DNA from: Saposhnikovia divaricata
Lineage: Eukaryota; Streptophyta; Magnoliopsida; Apiales; Apiaceae
Length of the DNA stretch: 64,000 nt
Assembly: GCA_036435485.1 (NCBI GenBank)
Contig: CM071600.1
Coordinates: forward strand, 58,401,546 to 58,465,545
Direction of reading: 5' to 3'
The translations under genes were made by a program, and so were the position numbers. Numbering within the stretch: position 1 is the stretch's first letter; every line of letters starts with the position of its first letter. A model generated the notes under the pieces. That model was given only the letters and a program-made list of their open reading frames with translations, had not been told where the DNA came from and did no database searches. Shown piece after piece: positions 12,305-22,299 of this stretch.

Positions 12305-12759
12305 GATAAGTTTTCTAATTGTGATTTTGTCCATACAAGTTAATTATCTTATAAAATTCGTAGTAAATTCAATACATGTCGGATTTCGATGATTTTTAAT
12401 GATTCGGAAAGCTTGTTAAATTGTCTATAACTTTCGCTCTTTGAATTTTCTCAGATTATATTTTGATCTATTCTCGAAATCACAAAAAACAATCAGATCT
12501 CGTTTTTCAGCATCAAGAATGAGATCAGTGACGTTTTCTTTGATTCCCGATTCGTTATAAGTCCGTTTTTGATGAGCCATATATCATCGGAAAGATATTT
12601 TCGTTATCTACAACTTTCATGTTTTGTGTTTTTCCAGAAAAAATCGTTTAGAAGGTCAAAAATGCCAAAACCAGATCTGGACAGAATTTGAATTGTGAAG
12701 ATTTTCAAGATTTTAGGTGTAATTTTCGTGATACATGAGTTTGGAAGGCTCTTAATTAA

Positions 12760-13090
12760 AGAGTTTATTATTTTAGAAGGCCCTCTTCTGTGGGTAATAT
12801 TTTAGAAGGTCCTCCTTTGTAGGGGTAATATTTTTGAAGACTTATTTGAAGAATTTATTATTTTGGAAGGCTCTCCTTTGTAGGGGTTAATATTTTGGAA
12901 GACCCTCCTTTACATGGGTAATATTTTGGAAGGCTCTTATTCGAAAGAGTTGATTGTTTTAGAAGACCCTTTGTGATGAGAATATTTTTTATATATTTTT
13001 TGAAGACCATTTGGGTGTTGCTGATATTTTTCTAGAAGAACCTTCAAGTGTCGCTGATATCTTTTTTGGAAGAATCTTAGAATATTGATA
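12760..13090 (+). repeat. Degenerate tandem repeats, GAAGGCYCTCCTTTG type
   Basis: Variants of GGGGTAATATTTTGGAAG followed by (GA)CCCTCCTTTGTA recur seven or eight times with 25-65 bp spacing. There is no ORF. They run directly into the hairpin array. Confidence 0.75.
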
Positions 13091-13107
13091 TGGCTTTGGG
13101 AAGATAA

Positions 13108-13701
13108 CCTCCTCTAAGGAGGGTCTCCCTTATTTTTTGTGATAGACGACCTCCTCTAAGGAGGGTCTCCATTATTTTTTGTGATAGACGACCTCCTCTA
13201 AGGAGGGTCTTCGTGATTTATTTAAAAGATGATCTCCTCTAAGGAGAGTCTTAAGAACAATGAAGAGATCTTCAGAAAATCCACCTCCTGTGAGGAGGGT
13301 ATTTCTAGAATGGGGAACGATCTCCTTTGAGGAGGGTATCCCAAATTATCAAAATCCTTGCAAAAACCGTACTTCCGGGGGGATGTCCGTACTTCCGGCG
13401 CTTCATCAAGGTTCAAGCTTCGGAAAGTCCACCTCCTGTGAGGAGGGTATTTCTGAACAAAAACTGATCTCCTTTGAGGAAAGTACCCTAAATTACTAAA
13501 TCCTTGCAAAAACCGTACTTCCGGGGGGGATGTCCGTACTTCCGGCGTCTCATCAAGGTTCGAGCTTCAGAAAATCCACCTCCTGTGAGGAGGATATCTC
13601 TGAAGCATTTATGGAAATTCTGGTGGATATGACCTTCTTTGAGAAGGATATTTTCCGGAATACGTTATCGAAACTCTAGAATACATCCTTCTTTGAGGAG
13701 G
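13108..13701 (+). repeat. Array of eleven short hairpins (CCTCC-loop-GGAGG)
   Basis: Hairpins with 4-5 bp stems and 5-nt loops lie at 13108, 13150, 13192, 13234, 13284, 13322, 13432, 13469, 13579, 13633 and 13687. The first four have loop TCTAA, the rest TGTGA or TTTGA. At 13,633 the stem has changed to CCTTC/GAAGG on both sides, keeping pairing. From 13,284 a larger unit of 147-148 bp repeats, with the word CCGTACTTCCGG between hairpins. Most open frames here are by-products of the repeats. Confidence 0.85.
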
Positions 13702-14012
13702 GTATTTCTCGGAGTGCTTAATAGAGGATATTTCTTTGAATATTTGTTTTTCAGGGTATTGCTCGGAAAGCTTTGCACGATTCTCCGAATAATGCTTGGA
13801 TGGCTCTCCAGGATACGTTCTCTCACACCTATAAAACTTATTCTTTTTTACATCTCACATATTGTCTCGTTTACATCTACATGCATATTACGAGCACCTT
13901 GGTGCTCCATATTTTTTACTAATCTTCCTCTCCTAGCTGTTTCAGTGACTCAGGAAATTTGGAAGATCGAAGCATGCTTAATTCTCCACTGCAGCAAGCT
14001 ACAATGAAGAAC

Positions 14013-14023
14013 TGGGGGGTAGT
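14013..14023 (+). other. Polypurine tract, 2.77-kb element
   Basis: TGGGGGGTAGT directly abuts the right LTR. The nested element at 20,784-20,795 has the near-identical CCGGGGGGTAGT. Confidence 0.8.
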
Positions 14024-14480
14024 TGTTACGCCATATTTTCGGTTGCCTCTAATATCTCCCAAATTTCCAAATACGAATCCAATAATAATTAACTTAATCG
14101 CCAAGTTAATTATTTTCTCTATCTGAAACGAGGAATTATCTCCAATTAATGATAGAAATATCTCCAAACGATATTCTTCAAATTAGGAAGGTATCCCAAC
14201 GCGAATATAATTCAAAGAGATAAAATCTACTAATTCCCAAAATACATCCCTTAACAATCATTGAGATTAAAAACCAATCCTTTTAACAGAACTGCGTTGG
14301 CTTGATCTCTATAAATATAGAGTACGTAGGCATCTTGAGAAAGGATCCGACACATCTAACAAGTCGAGACACCTCTCAAGTCCAGCCCCAAACATCCAAA
14401 ATCCCAAATTCCCCCTATTTTCATAATTCGTTATTCCAGCAACCTCCGAAATTTGTTATCACCAAATTCCTCCGTTAACA
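14024..14480 (+). repeat. 3' LTR of the 2.77-kb element
   Basis: 457 bp, same ends as the left LTR; followed by CTAAT, the second target-duplication copy. Confidence 0.92.
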
Positions 14481-14545
14481 CTAATATACTGTGTGGATAC
14501 TGGAATACATAATACATGATTAATTTGTATAATTAATGCATGATT

Positions 14546-14546
14546 A

Positions 14547-14577
<31 letters not shown>

Positions 14578-14599
14578 TATACATATATATATATATATG
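14546..14599. repeat. TA microsatellite with AC variants
   Basis: A (TA)n run broken by two ACATATATATAC units. Confidence 0.9.
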
Positions 14600-15098
14600 G
14601 TGTCATCTATAGCCACGGAAACAAATTATTTCCTCTCATTTTCCCTTTAGAACATGACTATTAAAATATTTAATAATTATAAATAACAAACAAATTAACT
14701 TCCTTTAAAAGAATTTGTTATAAAATCATTTATTATTCTATAAGAATTTAGATACATATGACTTTTTCTAAGTATTTTTGTTAAAATTATTAATATCTTT
14801 TAGCAATAGAGATTTTATTTTCAAATGTATTTTTTTTTTGAACAAATCAATTATCCAACTACTAGATTTTTTTTTCTCAAAATTGTTACTATAATTGATT
14901 TTTTTTATAAAATGTGGATTTTTTCTAAAAAATACCTTATAATCCCGTACAACGTCAAATTAAATCAAATACTGTACTTTTGAAATGGGGTTGTACTTTT
15001 GAAACGGGGTTGGAACTTTTAGCGATCCTTCCGCACCAAGTTTTAACCCAAATTATGTGATTGGGGTGCAAGTAAACTAGGGTTAGTAAATTTGTTAA
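14600..15098. other. AT-rich intergenic DNA
   Basis: No repeat or gene recognised. Confidence 0.5.
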
Positions 15099-15100
15099 TG

Positions 15101-15110
15101 CTATATATAA
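15101..15110 (+). promoter_or_regulatory. Possible TATA box of the unknown gene
   Basis: CTATATATAA lies 120 nt upstream of the ATG at 15,230, a plausible core-promoter distance for a plant gene. No other promoter element was identified. Confidence 0.4.
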
Positions 15111-15229
15111 ACAAACATATATGTCTGTGCCTCTGTGTTTCCTAAACTACAATTCAAATACACACCAACAATACAGTACACATTATATAGGAAAAAATTT
15201 AGAATCAGGGAGCGCGAGAGAAAGAAATC

Positions 15230-15959
15230 ATGTTTGATGATGGTGATGCTTTCATGTGGGACGGACTTGCGTGTCCTTCTCTCGAAGACGACGCCTTCAA
15301 CTTTGACACATCTTTTAGTTTTACACTGGATGATAATTTTCTCGATGTTGAAGATAGTAAGGAAGACATTGTAGCAGACTACTTTATTGAACATGAAGAA
15401 ACCCAATCTCATCTCTTGACATCAGAATTTTGGGAGAAATATTACTGGAAAGTCTGATATTCCTTCTCATACTTACGGAAAAGGGAAGGAATTGAACACC
15501 TTAAGATTAAAACTACTTGAAGTTGAGGACCAGTCCGGGCAGAATCAGAGTAATCAAGTTGTTGCTATTGATTACAAGAGGAAAGCGGATTATGACTTGA
15601 AAACCGAGGGCAAGGTGACTTGTAATTATGGAAAGGGGAAGGAGTTGAAGCGGAAGTTAAAGCCTTTCTTGGATGAAGCGGAAGTTAAAACCCTTCTTGG
15701 AGAAACCAAACAACTTGCCGAGAACATACACAAGAAAATAAAGATCATGGGTTGTTCTGATTGTGGATCTATGCAGCATAAGGGCATCACGAAGGAGGAT
15801 CATATGAATCGACTTGCTGTTGTTAACCAGAGAGAAGCCGATCATACAAATCAACTGAATGTTGTAGATAAAACGAGGAACGTTGATTATGATTCAAAAC
15901 TGCAAGCTTCAATTCAGAAGCTACACAAGGATTACCAGAGAGATAGAGAGGCTAAGTAA
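15230..15959 (+). pseudogene. Unrecognised gene, likely frameshifted
   Basis: Two adjoining open stretches follow a TATA-like box. 15,230-15,457 encodes 75 residues, very acidic and rich in Asp, Phe and Trp (begins MFDDGDAFMWDG). 15,492-15,959 encodes up to 155 residues, rich in Lys, Glu, Asp and Gln, probably helical or coiled-coil. They lie in different frames and look like one gene broken near 15,458-15,490, or two exons. A 29-bp direct duplication (GAAGCGGAAGTTAAA repeated at about 15,648 and 15,677) sits in the second part. The composition is more gene-like than its surroundings. I do not recognise the family and assign no function. It ends about 240 bp before the CT-rich leader of the NET4-like gene and could also be an upstream part of that locus. 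Confidence 0.35.
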
Positions 15960-16199
15960 CAAAAACAAATTCAACTCATTGATTTTCAGATACCAGTAAC
16001 GAAGCAGCAAAGGTGCAACACAAAAAGCAAAGGAAAACCATGTTTGAGGCAAAAATTGATGGCCATGGGGACTCGCAAAAGCAACAAGAAATTCCCGCCA
16101 TATAAAACGTTTATTTCATGTACTTAGTAGGGCAACGTGGCCCTTGTCCTTTCAGTAAACAATTATGTTTGTATAGTGATGTTGGATTACCTTTGAATA

Positions 16200-16200
16200 T

Positions 16201-16239
<39 letters not shown>
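16200..16239 (+). repeat. CT microsatellite, probable 5' leader of NET4-like gene
   Basis: A (CT)n tract, common in plant 5' UTRs, followed by CTCACTCGCTCATC and a possible splice donor near 16,262. The first coding exon starts 1.35 kb downstream after a clear acceptor, so a non-coding first exon here is plausible but not proven. Confidence 0.4.
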
Positions 16240-16243
<4 letters not shown>

Positions 16244-16255
16244 GCTCATCTTGTT

Positions 16256-17605
16256 CGTTAACAGGCGAGTCTGCTTTAATTTTAATTTCTCTCAATTTTA
16301 AATTTGTAATTAATTGTTTTAATCTGTTTTTATTTTAATATAGTTGATTTAATCAGCTTTGTTGATCGATTTTGTCAATTGTTTCTTGAGAGAGAGAGAG
16401 AGAACACGTACATGTCATTTTATTGTTGTAGAAACGTTGATTGATTAGTTGATATACCTGTCAAATTTATGGATGATGTTTACATTATGATTTTTGCTTA
16501 TTAGTTTTTAGATCTGTTGATTTACGATCGCGATTGAGATAATAAGCTTATTCGAGATATGCTATGCAATTCATGTGTGATAAATTTTTTTGCTCCCGTG
16601 TTTTGTGAAAACTATTGGTTAAATGGTGATTATCGTCACTAATGACAGTCGCGAAAAATGAAAATTGGCTTAAACACCTTTTACTTGCAGCTGACTGTTG
16701 TGATTTAGTTTTGGTATCTATACTGTGTTGATAATTTTATCTACGCATAGAGTGCATAAGGCTCTGGAGTTCTGGAATGGTTTAATTGATTGTCTTGTGT
16801 ACCGTTTGGTAACTTTGGATCCCCTTCGGATGAATGTATGTATGAATTTGTGTCGCGATTTTTGTGATAATAGTTAAATGTTGATAAACGTAACTAATGA
16901 CAGTCACGGAAAATGAAAATTAGTGTAAACACCTTGTACTTGAAAGCTGAGTATTAGGAATTAGTTTTGCTATCTATACTGTCTTTTGTATTAATTTATT
17001 AAAATTGAACACTAGTGTATGTTGTGCTCGGTTTGTACCACGAGTTAGTGAAAAATTGACAACTGATGTTAAATGTTGATTTCTTGCCCTGAATTTCATT
17101 TTCGATTATTCAGTTTTGTGGTCATTCAAGGCTTTTTTATGCTACTCAGTTTTTTTAGCCTTTAGAATTTGGGATATGTAAGTAGTTTTCACCAGAGGTA
17201 TGCTACGTCTTCGAGTCGTGAAAGTTGCAGTGCGTAATTTATATAATTGTAGCCAGGTTGTTGTTTGATAAAGAAGAAATGCTTCTACTTCTTTTGGTGT
17301 GGTATTTTTGCTTGTATTGATTCCCACCTAGTTTGTACAAACTCAAAAAACTTTTATTGGATATCTTTCTGAATAGACCTCTGTAAAGTGTAAAGCATGT
17401 TCTCTTTGACCTAACTCTGAACTTCTGACTTGTATGATACTTCTCAAAGCTCCAACTGCACAAAAATGCATACAAGTATAAGAAAGACATGACTTATTTA
17501 TTTGATTCATGTGGTTCATGGTATGTTACATTGTTGCTGGTATCTGAAATGCATATTTTGCACTGCCTTATGGTATTAAGTTTATGTATTTGATTGTTGT
17601 TGCAG
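16256..17605 (+). other. Probable 5' UTR intron of the NET4-like gene
   Basis: T-rich, no coding. It ends with TTGTTGTTGCAG at 17,605, a good acceptor just before the ATG exon. Two similar blocks (AATGACAGTCGCG/ AATGACAGTCACGG near 16,642 and 16,900) show an internal duplication. Confidence 0.4.
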
Positions 17606-17610
17606 TTGAA

Positions 17611-17701
17611 ATGGAGGGTTTTAGACCAAATTCATACTCTATAAGATTGGATCGTTACATCGGTCTTAAAAATTCCAAATGGCTTGCAGAAAATGTCGAG
17701 G
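17611..17701 (+). CDS. NET4-like exon with start codon and NAB N-terminus
   Basis: Starts at the first ATG after the acceptor TTGCAG (17,605), giving 30 codons plus 1 nt that end in KNSKWLAENVE. Donor G|GTAAGC at 17,702. The residues before KNSKWL lack the tryptophan run of canonical NAB domains, which may weaken actin binding. Frame continues correctly into the exon at 17,889. Confidence 0.75.
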
Positions 17702-17888
17702 GTAAGCTGCTAAGTATCATAGCATTGTTGTTTTTTTCCACCTGATACATAATTACTATATACCATTAGTTCATAAAGTGCCCTTTTATAAGTTTCCAAA
17801 TTGCTTCATAAACATAAGAATGAAGATGCGTACTAATAACATCTTAAAGTTCTACTGAAATAAAATAGTGAAATTAACTGACTGCAGG

Positions 17889-17989
17889 GGTTGATGAGAT
17901 TCTCAGAGAAATTCGAAGTTTGACTGAAGATGAATATTCAGAAGTTAAAGAAGCTGAAGGTTGCCACCTACAAAAGTCAGAATTGGTAG
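17889..17989 (+). CDS. NET4-like exon, NAB middle, cut by LTR insertion
   Basis: Acceptor GACTGCAG at 17,888. It encodes VDEILREIRSLTEDE and on to LQKSELV, aligning with the central NAB helix. It ends at GGTAG (17,985-17,989), the first copy of the 5-bp target duplication; the LTR starts at 17,990. The same GGTAG at 40,409-40,413 resumes the exon in frame. Confidence 0.8.
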
Positions 17990-19392
17990 TGTTACGACCA
18001 AACTCAACACGCAAGTGCACGTGATCTCAAGTAATATAGATAGCAAATAAGATTCGTTCCTACAGGGACTCGTTGTATTGTCTAGTTAATTCACTCACCG
18101 ATGTATGATTATTATTCGATGCTACGACAAATTAACAATTGAATTTTTGTTAAGCACTACACTTACTCTAAGATTTATAACGAATTATCAACTACTTGAA
18201 CTAAGAATTATGTCGAATTACTTATGCGAATAAAACATGGGATTTTAACTTCATTAAACAATCCATCTATAGTCTCCACTTCTCTAGCCTTTTCATGTGA
18301 TTTGTTAATACCTGATCGAATACACAAAACTGATATAAGCCAACCTTCGTTGCACAAATACCATCCTAAATAACATCCACAATAAAGATAGAAATCACTT
18401 AGTCTCCCAATTATGCCTAATCTCCATATGTCTATAAAGATTGAAACATAATGGTTGAAGTACAAGCATTCAATTGATCACATAGTCGTCATAAAACGGT
18501 TAGAGTTACGACACTAATTATGAATGATATTCTCACGCAAAAACCTATGCTAGCATGGCAAGTTCTAAACTCCTATATCCACTTTCGTTTCAATAAGAAT
18601 TAACACACAATTACAGGAGTTAGCTACTCTCCTATAACGAATTAAATCAACCATGATAGGATATCACATCAATCACACTATAGGCATAGAGAAGATTCAA
18701 CAAATAAACTTCATGAATAAATCTGCTAAAACCCCATGACAACGAATTAGTTCATAATCAAACTAATCGTCACCATGGGTTCCAATGTAAACATGATAGA
18801 AGAAAACGAATAATGATTAAAATAAATATCAAGGAATACACCCAAACCAAGCATCCACAAACTAGGAAGAATACAAGAATAAATTGAAAACTATCTTCTT
18901 CCTCGCTTCTTCGTGCTTCAAAACTCCGTAAATAAAAATACGTGATCAGACCTCTCTATTCTAGGGTTTTTTCTTCCTTTATATAGGCCTCCAGGTGCAA
19001 GTAGTTCGAAAGGAATTTTTATTTTTTACTTTATCTCGAAAAATCAGCAAATCAGGAATTTTCCGTCAGAACAACCGGCGCTGCCGCGCCACTCCTATGT
19101 GTGAAACCGGCGCTGCCGTGCCTCCTCGATACTCCCAGCGCTGCCGCGCCATAATCAAGCTCAAACACGGCGCTGCCGCGCCGTGCCTTCTGTTCAGCAA
19201 CTGGATTTTTCCCCTTTTCTTCATTACAACTCCGATTTGCGCTCCGATTGCTCCGCTTCATTCCTTTAACACCTGTGATTAATATTCCTGCACAATACCC
19301 TTAAAAGAGATCAAAAATACCACAACTCGAGTACAAACATTCGTTTTAAGCCAAATGGAAACACTTTAAGTGAATAAAATATCCACTCATCA
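17990..19392 (-). repeat. 3' LTR of the Athila-type element
   Basis: 1,403 bp. On the minus strand it has a TATA box CCTATATAAAGG (about 18,976-18,987) and, 90 nt upstream, four copies of the GC-rich hairpin word GGCGCTGCCGCGCC or a 1-nt variant (19,077, 19,109, 19,137, 19,169). Lacks the 9-bp GTTCTAAAG-type insert found in the other LTR. Confidence 0.93.
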
Positions 19393-19429
19393 CACCCCCA
19401 AACTTAAACCGATGCTTGTCCTCAAGCAT
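19393..19429 (-). other. LTR-proximal hairpin plus polypurine tract
   Basis: On the minus strand a perfect 7-bp hairpin ATGCTTG-AGGA-CAAGCAT (19,412-19,429) is followed by TTTAAGTTTGGGGGTG, which abuts the 3' LTR. The G-run is the polypurine tract that primes plus-strand DNA. A second such cassette is at 31,821-31,860. Confidence 0.85.
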
Positions 19430-19450
19430 AAACAGACAAATTATTTACAA

Positions 19451-19572
19451 CTAACTAGTACCACTTCCGTAGGTGATCACGGTTGCATTTGGCATATGCA
19501 ACAAGCCTTTTAAACCCCTAGGCAGCCCTAGTGGACGAGTAAGGTCTCGTGAGGGCCTATAGCGAATGTACC
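19451..19572 (-). other. Conserved three-hairpin block near the 3' LTR
   Basis: Plus-strand coordinates: palindrome GTGATCAC (19,473-19,480), stem TTGCAT/ATGCAA (19,483-19,501), stem CTAGG/CCTAG (19,518-19,531), stem ACGAG/CTCGT (19,535-19,550). The same block, with stems unchanged and most differences in loops and linkers, is at 48,931-49,063 in the other Athila-like element. The nested element inserted right after it at 19,572; the match resumes at 30,645. Function unknown. Confidence 0.7.
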
Positions 19573-20783
19573 TGTTGTGGGAGGATTTTAGCACAACAAA
19601 TTATGAGGCCTCGTGCTGGAATAGCGCCAATAATCAAGGAATCGTCCAACCACCCGGAAAGGCTCGTGGTTGAAGATTAATGGCTAGCCGCCCGGGAAGG
19701 CACACGACTAGGGTTACCGAAGAACACGGGATGTGGTTCCTCGGAAGGATCGGGCTGAATCTACGGGATAAGAGCTCAAGGACCAAATGTTGGCCAGCCA
19801 AGAACCCTAATTTGACTGTGTCACACAAGAGTGCACGTGCTCTAGCTACTCAAGGAGTGTAAAGTGTCGAAGAGGATCCCGTAAACTACCTACATACCAC
19901 TATTTATAGTGAATCAAGCCCGAATGTAGTTCTTGATTGATAAGTTCGATTGTTTGTGATGATTTATCCTCTCTCCAGTGGGATAATGACTGTTGTTGCT
20001 GATATAAATCGTGTATCAACTGATTGTGATGTAGTTATCAGGTTTCCAAGCCTTATCAGGACTGTTGGAAGCCTATCCACTGATGTTTATCTCATGAATG
20101 AAGGATTAATCATGTATATATGATGTATATCCTCGAATAACTGAATAATTATCCGTTTAGAGGTGTATTTCAGCTGTAGAGACGTGTTCCTAAAAAGTAG
20201 GAGGCGCGCCTTATCTGAACTGGCAACCTAATCAGGCTTCCGGCGGAAGCTGGGGGTACCACCCGGTAGCCTGACTCCGGTAACCTGACTCCGGTAGCCC
20301 AACTATGGAAGCCATACTGGAAGCCTTATCCGATGGCTGTCCTAGTCTGAATCTGTGTTTCTGCCAGGCTTCCGGGGAAGCTGGGGGTACCACCCGGTAG
20401 ACCCTCCTGTAACCCTGTTACGGAAGCTATTCTGGTAAGCCATCTCTGGTAGCTATACTAGAAGCTATGTAATGATGTCTTTGGGTTGTAGATCATCCAT
20501 GGGAGGCCATTCCCAGGACCCTTATCGTCATATCTACCTGCTACCTATCTCATGGTAGCCCCTATGGGTTGTCATAGGCTCTTGGAAGCCTGTTATCCGG
20601 GAGCCATGCCATTCGGGAGTCCTTCTACCTGGGAGCCCTATTATCTTGGGAGCCCTGTTATCAGTTTTCATGGGTTACCACGGGTACCTTGGAAGCCCTC
20701 TAAAACATCCTCTTTCCTTGTGGATTGGACCCAAAACTCATAACGGGCCTAAATCTGATCCATGCGAGATTTTGGTCACAACA
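19573..20783 (-). repeat. 3' LTR of the nested non-coding element
   Basis: 1,211 bp. Contains hairpin GCTTCC-GGC-GGAAGC near 20,238-20,252 and many GG(A/T)AGCC words. Open frames inside are short and shared by both LTRs. Confidence 0.93.
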
Positions 20784-20795
20784 ACTACCCCCCGG
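20784..20795 (-). other. Polypurine tract of the nested element
   Basis: CCGGGGGGTAGT on the minus strand directly precedes the 3' LTR. Confidence 0.8.
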
Positions 20796-21435
20796 TTCCT
20801 TGAAGCATGAGTGCAAGAGGAACCAGAACAAGGTAATGTCCAATCCTTTCTTATTATTCTCTCGGAGAAGTACACATCTTCCACATCGTGTTCCCAAGCT
20901 TACATGAGCTAACTCGTCGTAAGAAACAGGAAACACTCTGCTTTTGCATGCATATTTTGATGTGAGTTTTCAAATCAAGGATATCTTCTATTCACTTCGT
21001 ATCATTCGTGGTACTCCGGTTGGCATCATATCATGGGGCTACCGGCTTCTGGCATTTCTTTTTTAAACATCATGACTTTACGTTCTGAGATGTTTCCTTT
21101 CTCTACCAATTTGGCCTTCATATAAGAATCTTTTGATGTCTGGAAGCTTCTGTGGTTGCAGGGATGCCTCAAGCGTCCAAAACCTGGGCTACCAAGACAA
21201 CTAGAAAATGAGATAAGTAACGAGGGCTAAGTAGCCCTTAAAGATAATGCACAAGATCACACATATTTGATGCACACATGGAAGTATGAATATGCTAGTG
21301 CAAATGATTTTGTAAAAAAATGTATGTTGTCGCTTCTCCAATCAAGTAGGACCTTGGCGAACACACTTTTTCAGGCATTGTGCCACAATTTTCAGATGTT
21401 TCCATTATTCCAACGCATTGGATCCCCAAAGAAAT

Positions 21436-21546
21436 TGTTGAGTATTTTGAGGACTTCTCCTATAATGAGTATTTTGAGGACTTCTCCTATAATGAGTATT
21501 TTGAGGACTTCTCCTATAATGAGTATTTTGAGGACTTCTCCTATAA
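21436..21546 (-). repeat. Four tandem copies of a 27-bp unit
   Basis: GAGTATTTTGAGGACTTCTC plus CTATAAT, four times. 27 is a multiple of three, so frames stay open by repetition; no protein is implied. Confidence 0.95.
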
Positions 21547-22299
21547 GTTGTAAGTGATTTGTACTCGAATGAATTTTCAAGAGGCAACACATAATCTCAT
21601 ATGTGCACTTATGTCATTAATAATCTTGTATGCGTGTCTCAAGGGGAACCAATGGAAGGTCGTGGAGACACCTTCAATTGCTGCCATGTCTTTCCAAGTG
21701 GTAACATGTGGGGCATATAGCGTGCCTAGGTACCTACTCGATAGTTTCAGCTAGCAATTTCGAAAAAATGTTTTATAAAACACGTGCATTGTGTGAATCA
21801 TGATGATTTTCATGCATTGGTTCATGTATAATTCAGATCATGTAGGCATACTCATATGTTTGTGAATTTATGCAAGGCAAAACAATGATCTTTTTGACAA
21901 AACATGCATCTCAGCAAAGTTTTCAGATGAATGTTGAAAAATCTTCTTTATAAGTGTGTAAATATGCATGATAGTGAATATGCAAAGACAGTAGAGTAGA
22001 ACTTATCTTTGTTCTTATCGTGCCAATCCGGGTTCGGGTTTCCGTTGATGAACATGGAGGGTGGAAGCCCCTTGTTTCATGTGAACTTCTGACGGGAACC
22101 CCTTTTTCTTCTTTGTGGTAGGGTGTTGGGGAACCGAGTTACCCCCCGAGCCCTTAGATCTCTTTCTGATCATGTAATATGTCAGCCCATTCCAGCTTTA
22201 ATCTTATTTTTTTGAAGTCTAGAGGTTGTTGGCTGTAGCCGATCATCAATGAACCTGCAAGCTGTTTGACAGAAGATGCAGAATGGAAGCAACAAGCTG

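Larger units (their letters stand above)
11712..14480 (+). mobile_element. Small non-autonomous LTR retrotransposon, 2.77 kb
   Basis: Two 457-bp LTRs (TGTTACGCC...CGTTAACA) enclose 1.86 kb of non-coding DNA. The 5-bp target duplication CTAAT is at 11,707-11,711 and 14,481-14,485. A primer-binding site follows the left LTR and a polypurine tract precedes the right one, giving plus orientation. By eye I count about ten LTR-to-LTR substitutions, so it is not recent. The interior has no gag or pol; it is built of short repeats and an array of eleven small hairpins. It must borrow proteins from a partner element; the same primer-site and polypurine words occur in the larger element at 19,573-30,644. 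Confidence 0.92.
10858..14545. repeat. Duplicated host segment, each copy split by a transposon
   Basis: A segment beginning AAGCTCAACCAACTGAG and ending near TTTGTATAATT occurs at 10,858 and again at 11,658. Without the Helitron the period is 143 bp. Copy 1 is split by the Helitron at 10,909-11,565; copy 2 is split by the LTR element at 11,712-14,480 and resumes at 14,486. Each copy therefore shows the other's uninterrupted target, ACTAATATACTGTG. Confidence 0.85.

Noticed and set aside
13222..13509. Frames on both strands over the hairpin array
   Set aside because: Palindromic repeats make mirrored peptides on both strands; not genes.
18995..19282. Ala/Arg-rich frames in the Athila LTRs
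   Set aside because: They come from the GC-rich hairpin word in the U3 region; non-coding in LTR context.
19451..19572. Hammerhead ribozyme near the LTR
   Set aside because: I looked for the CUGANGA and GAAA core and did not find it; only three simple hairpins are supported.
21267..21592. Frames with a repeated ILRTSP peptide
   Set aside because: Four copies of a 27-bp tandem repeat; the shadow strand is equally open.
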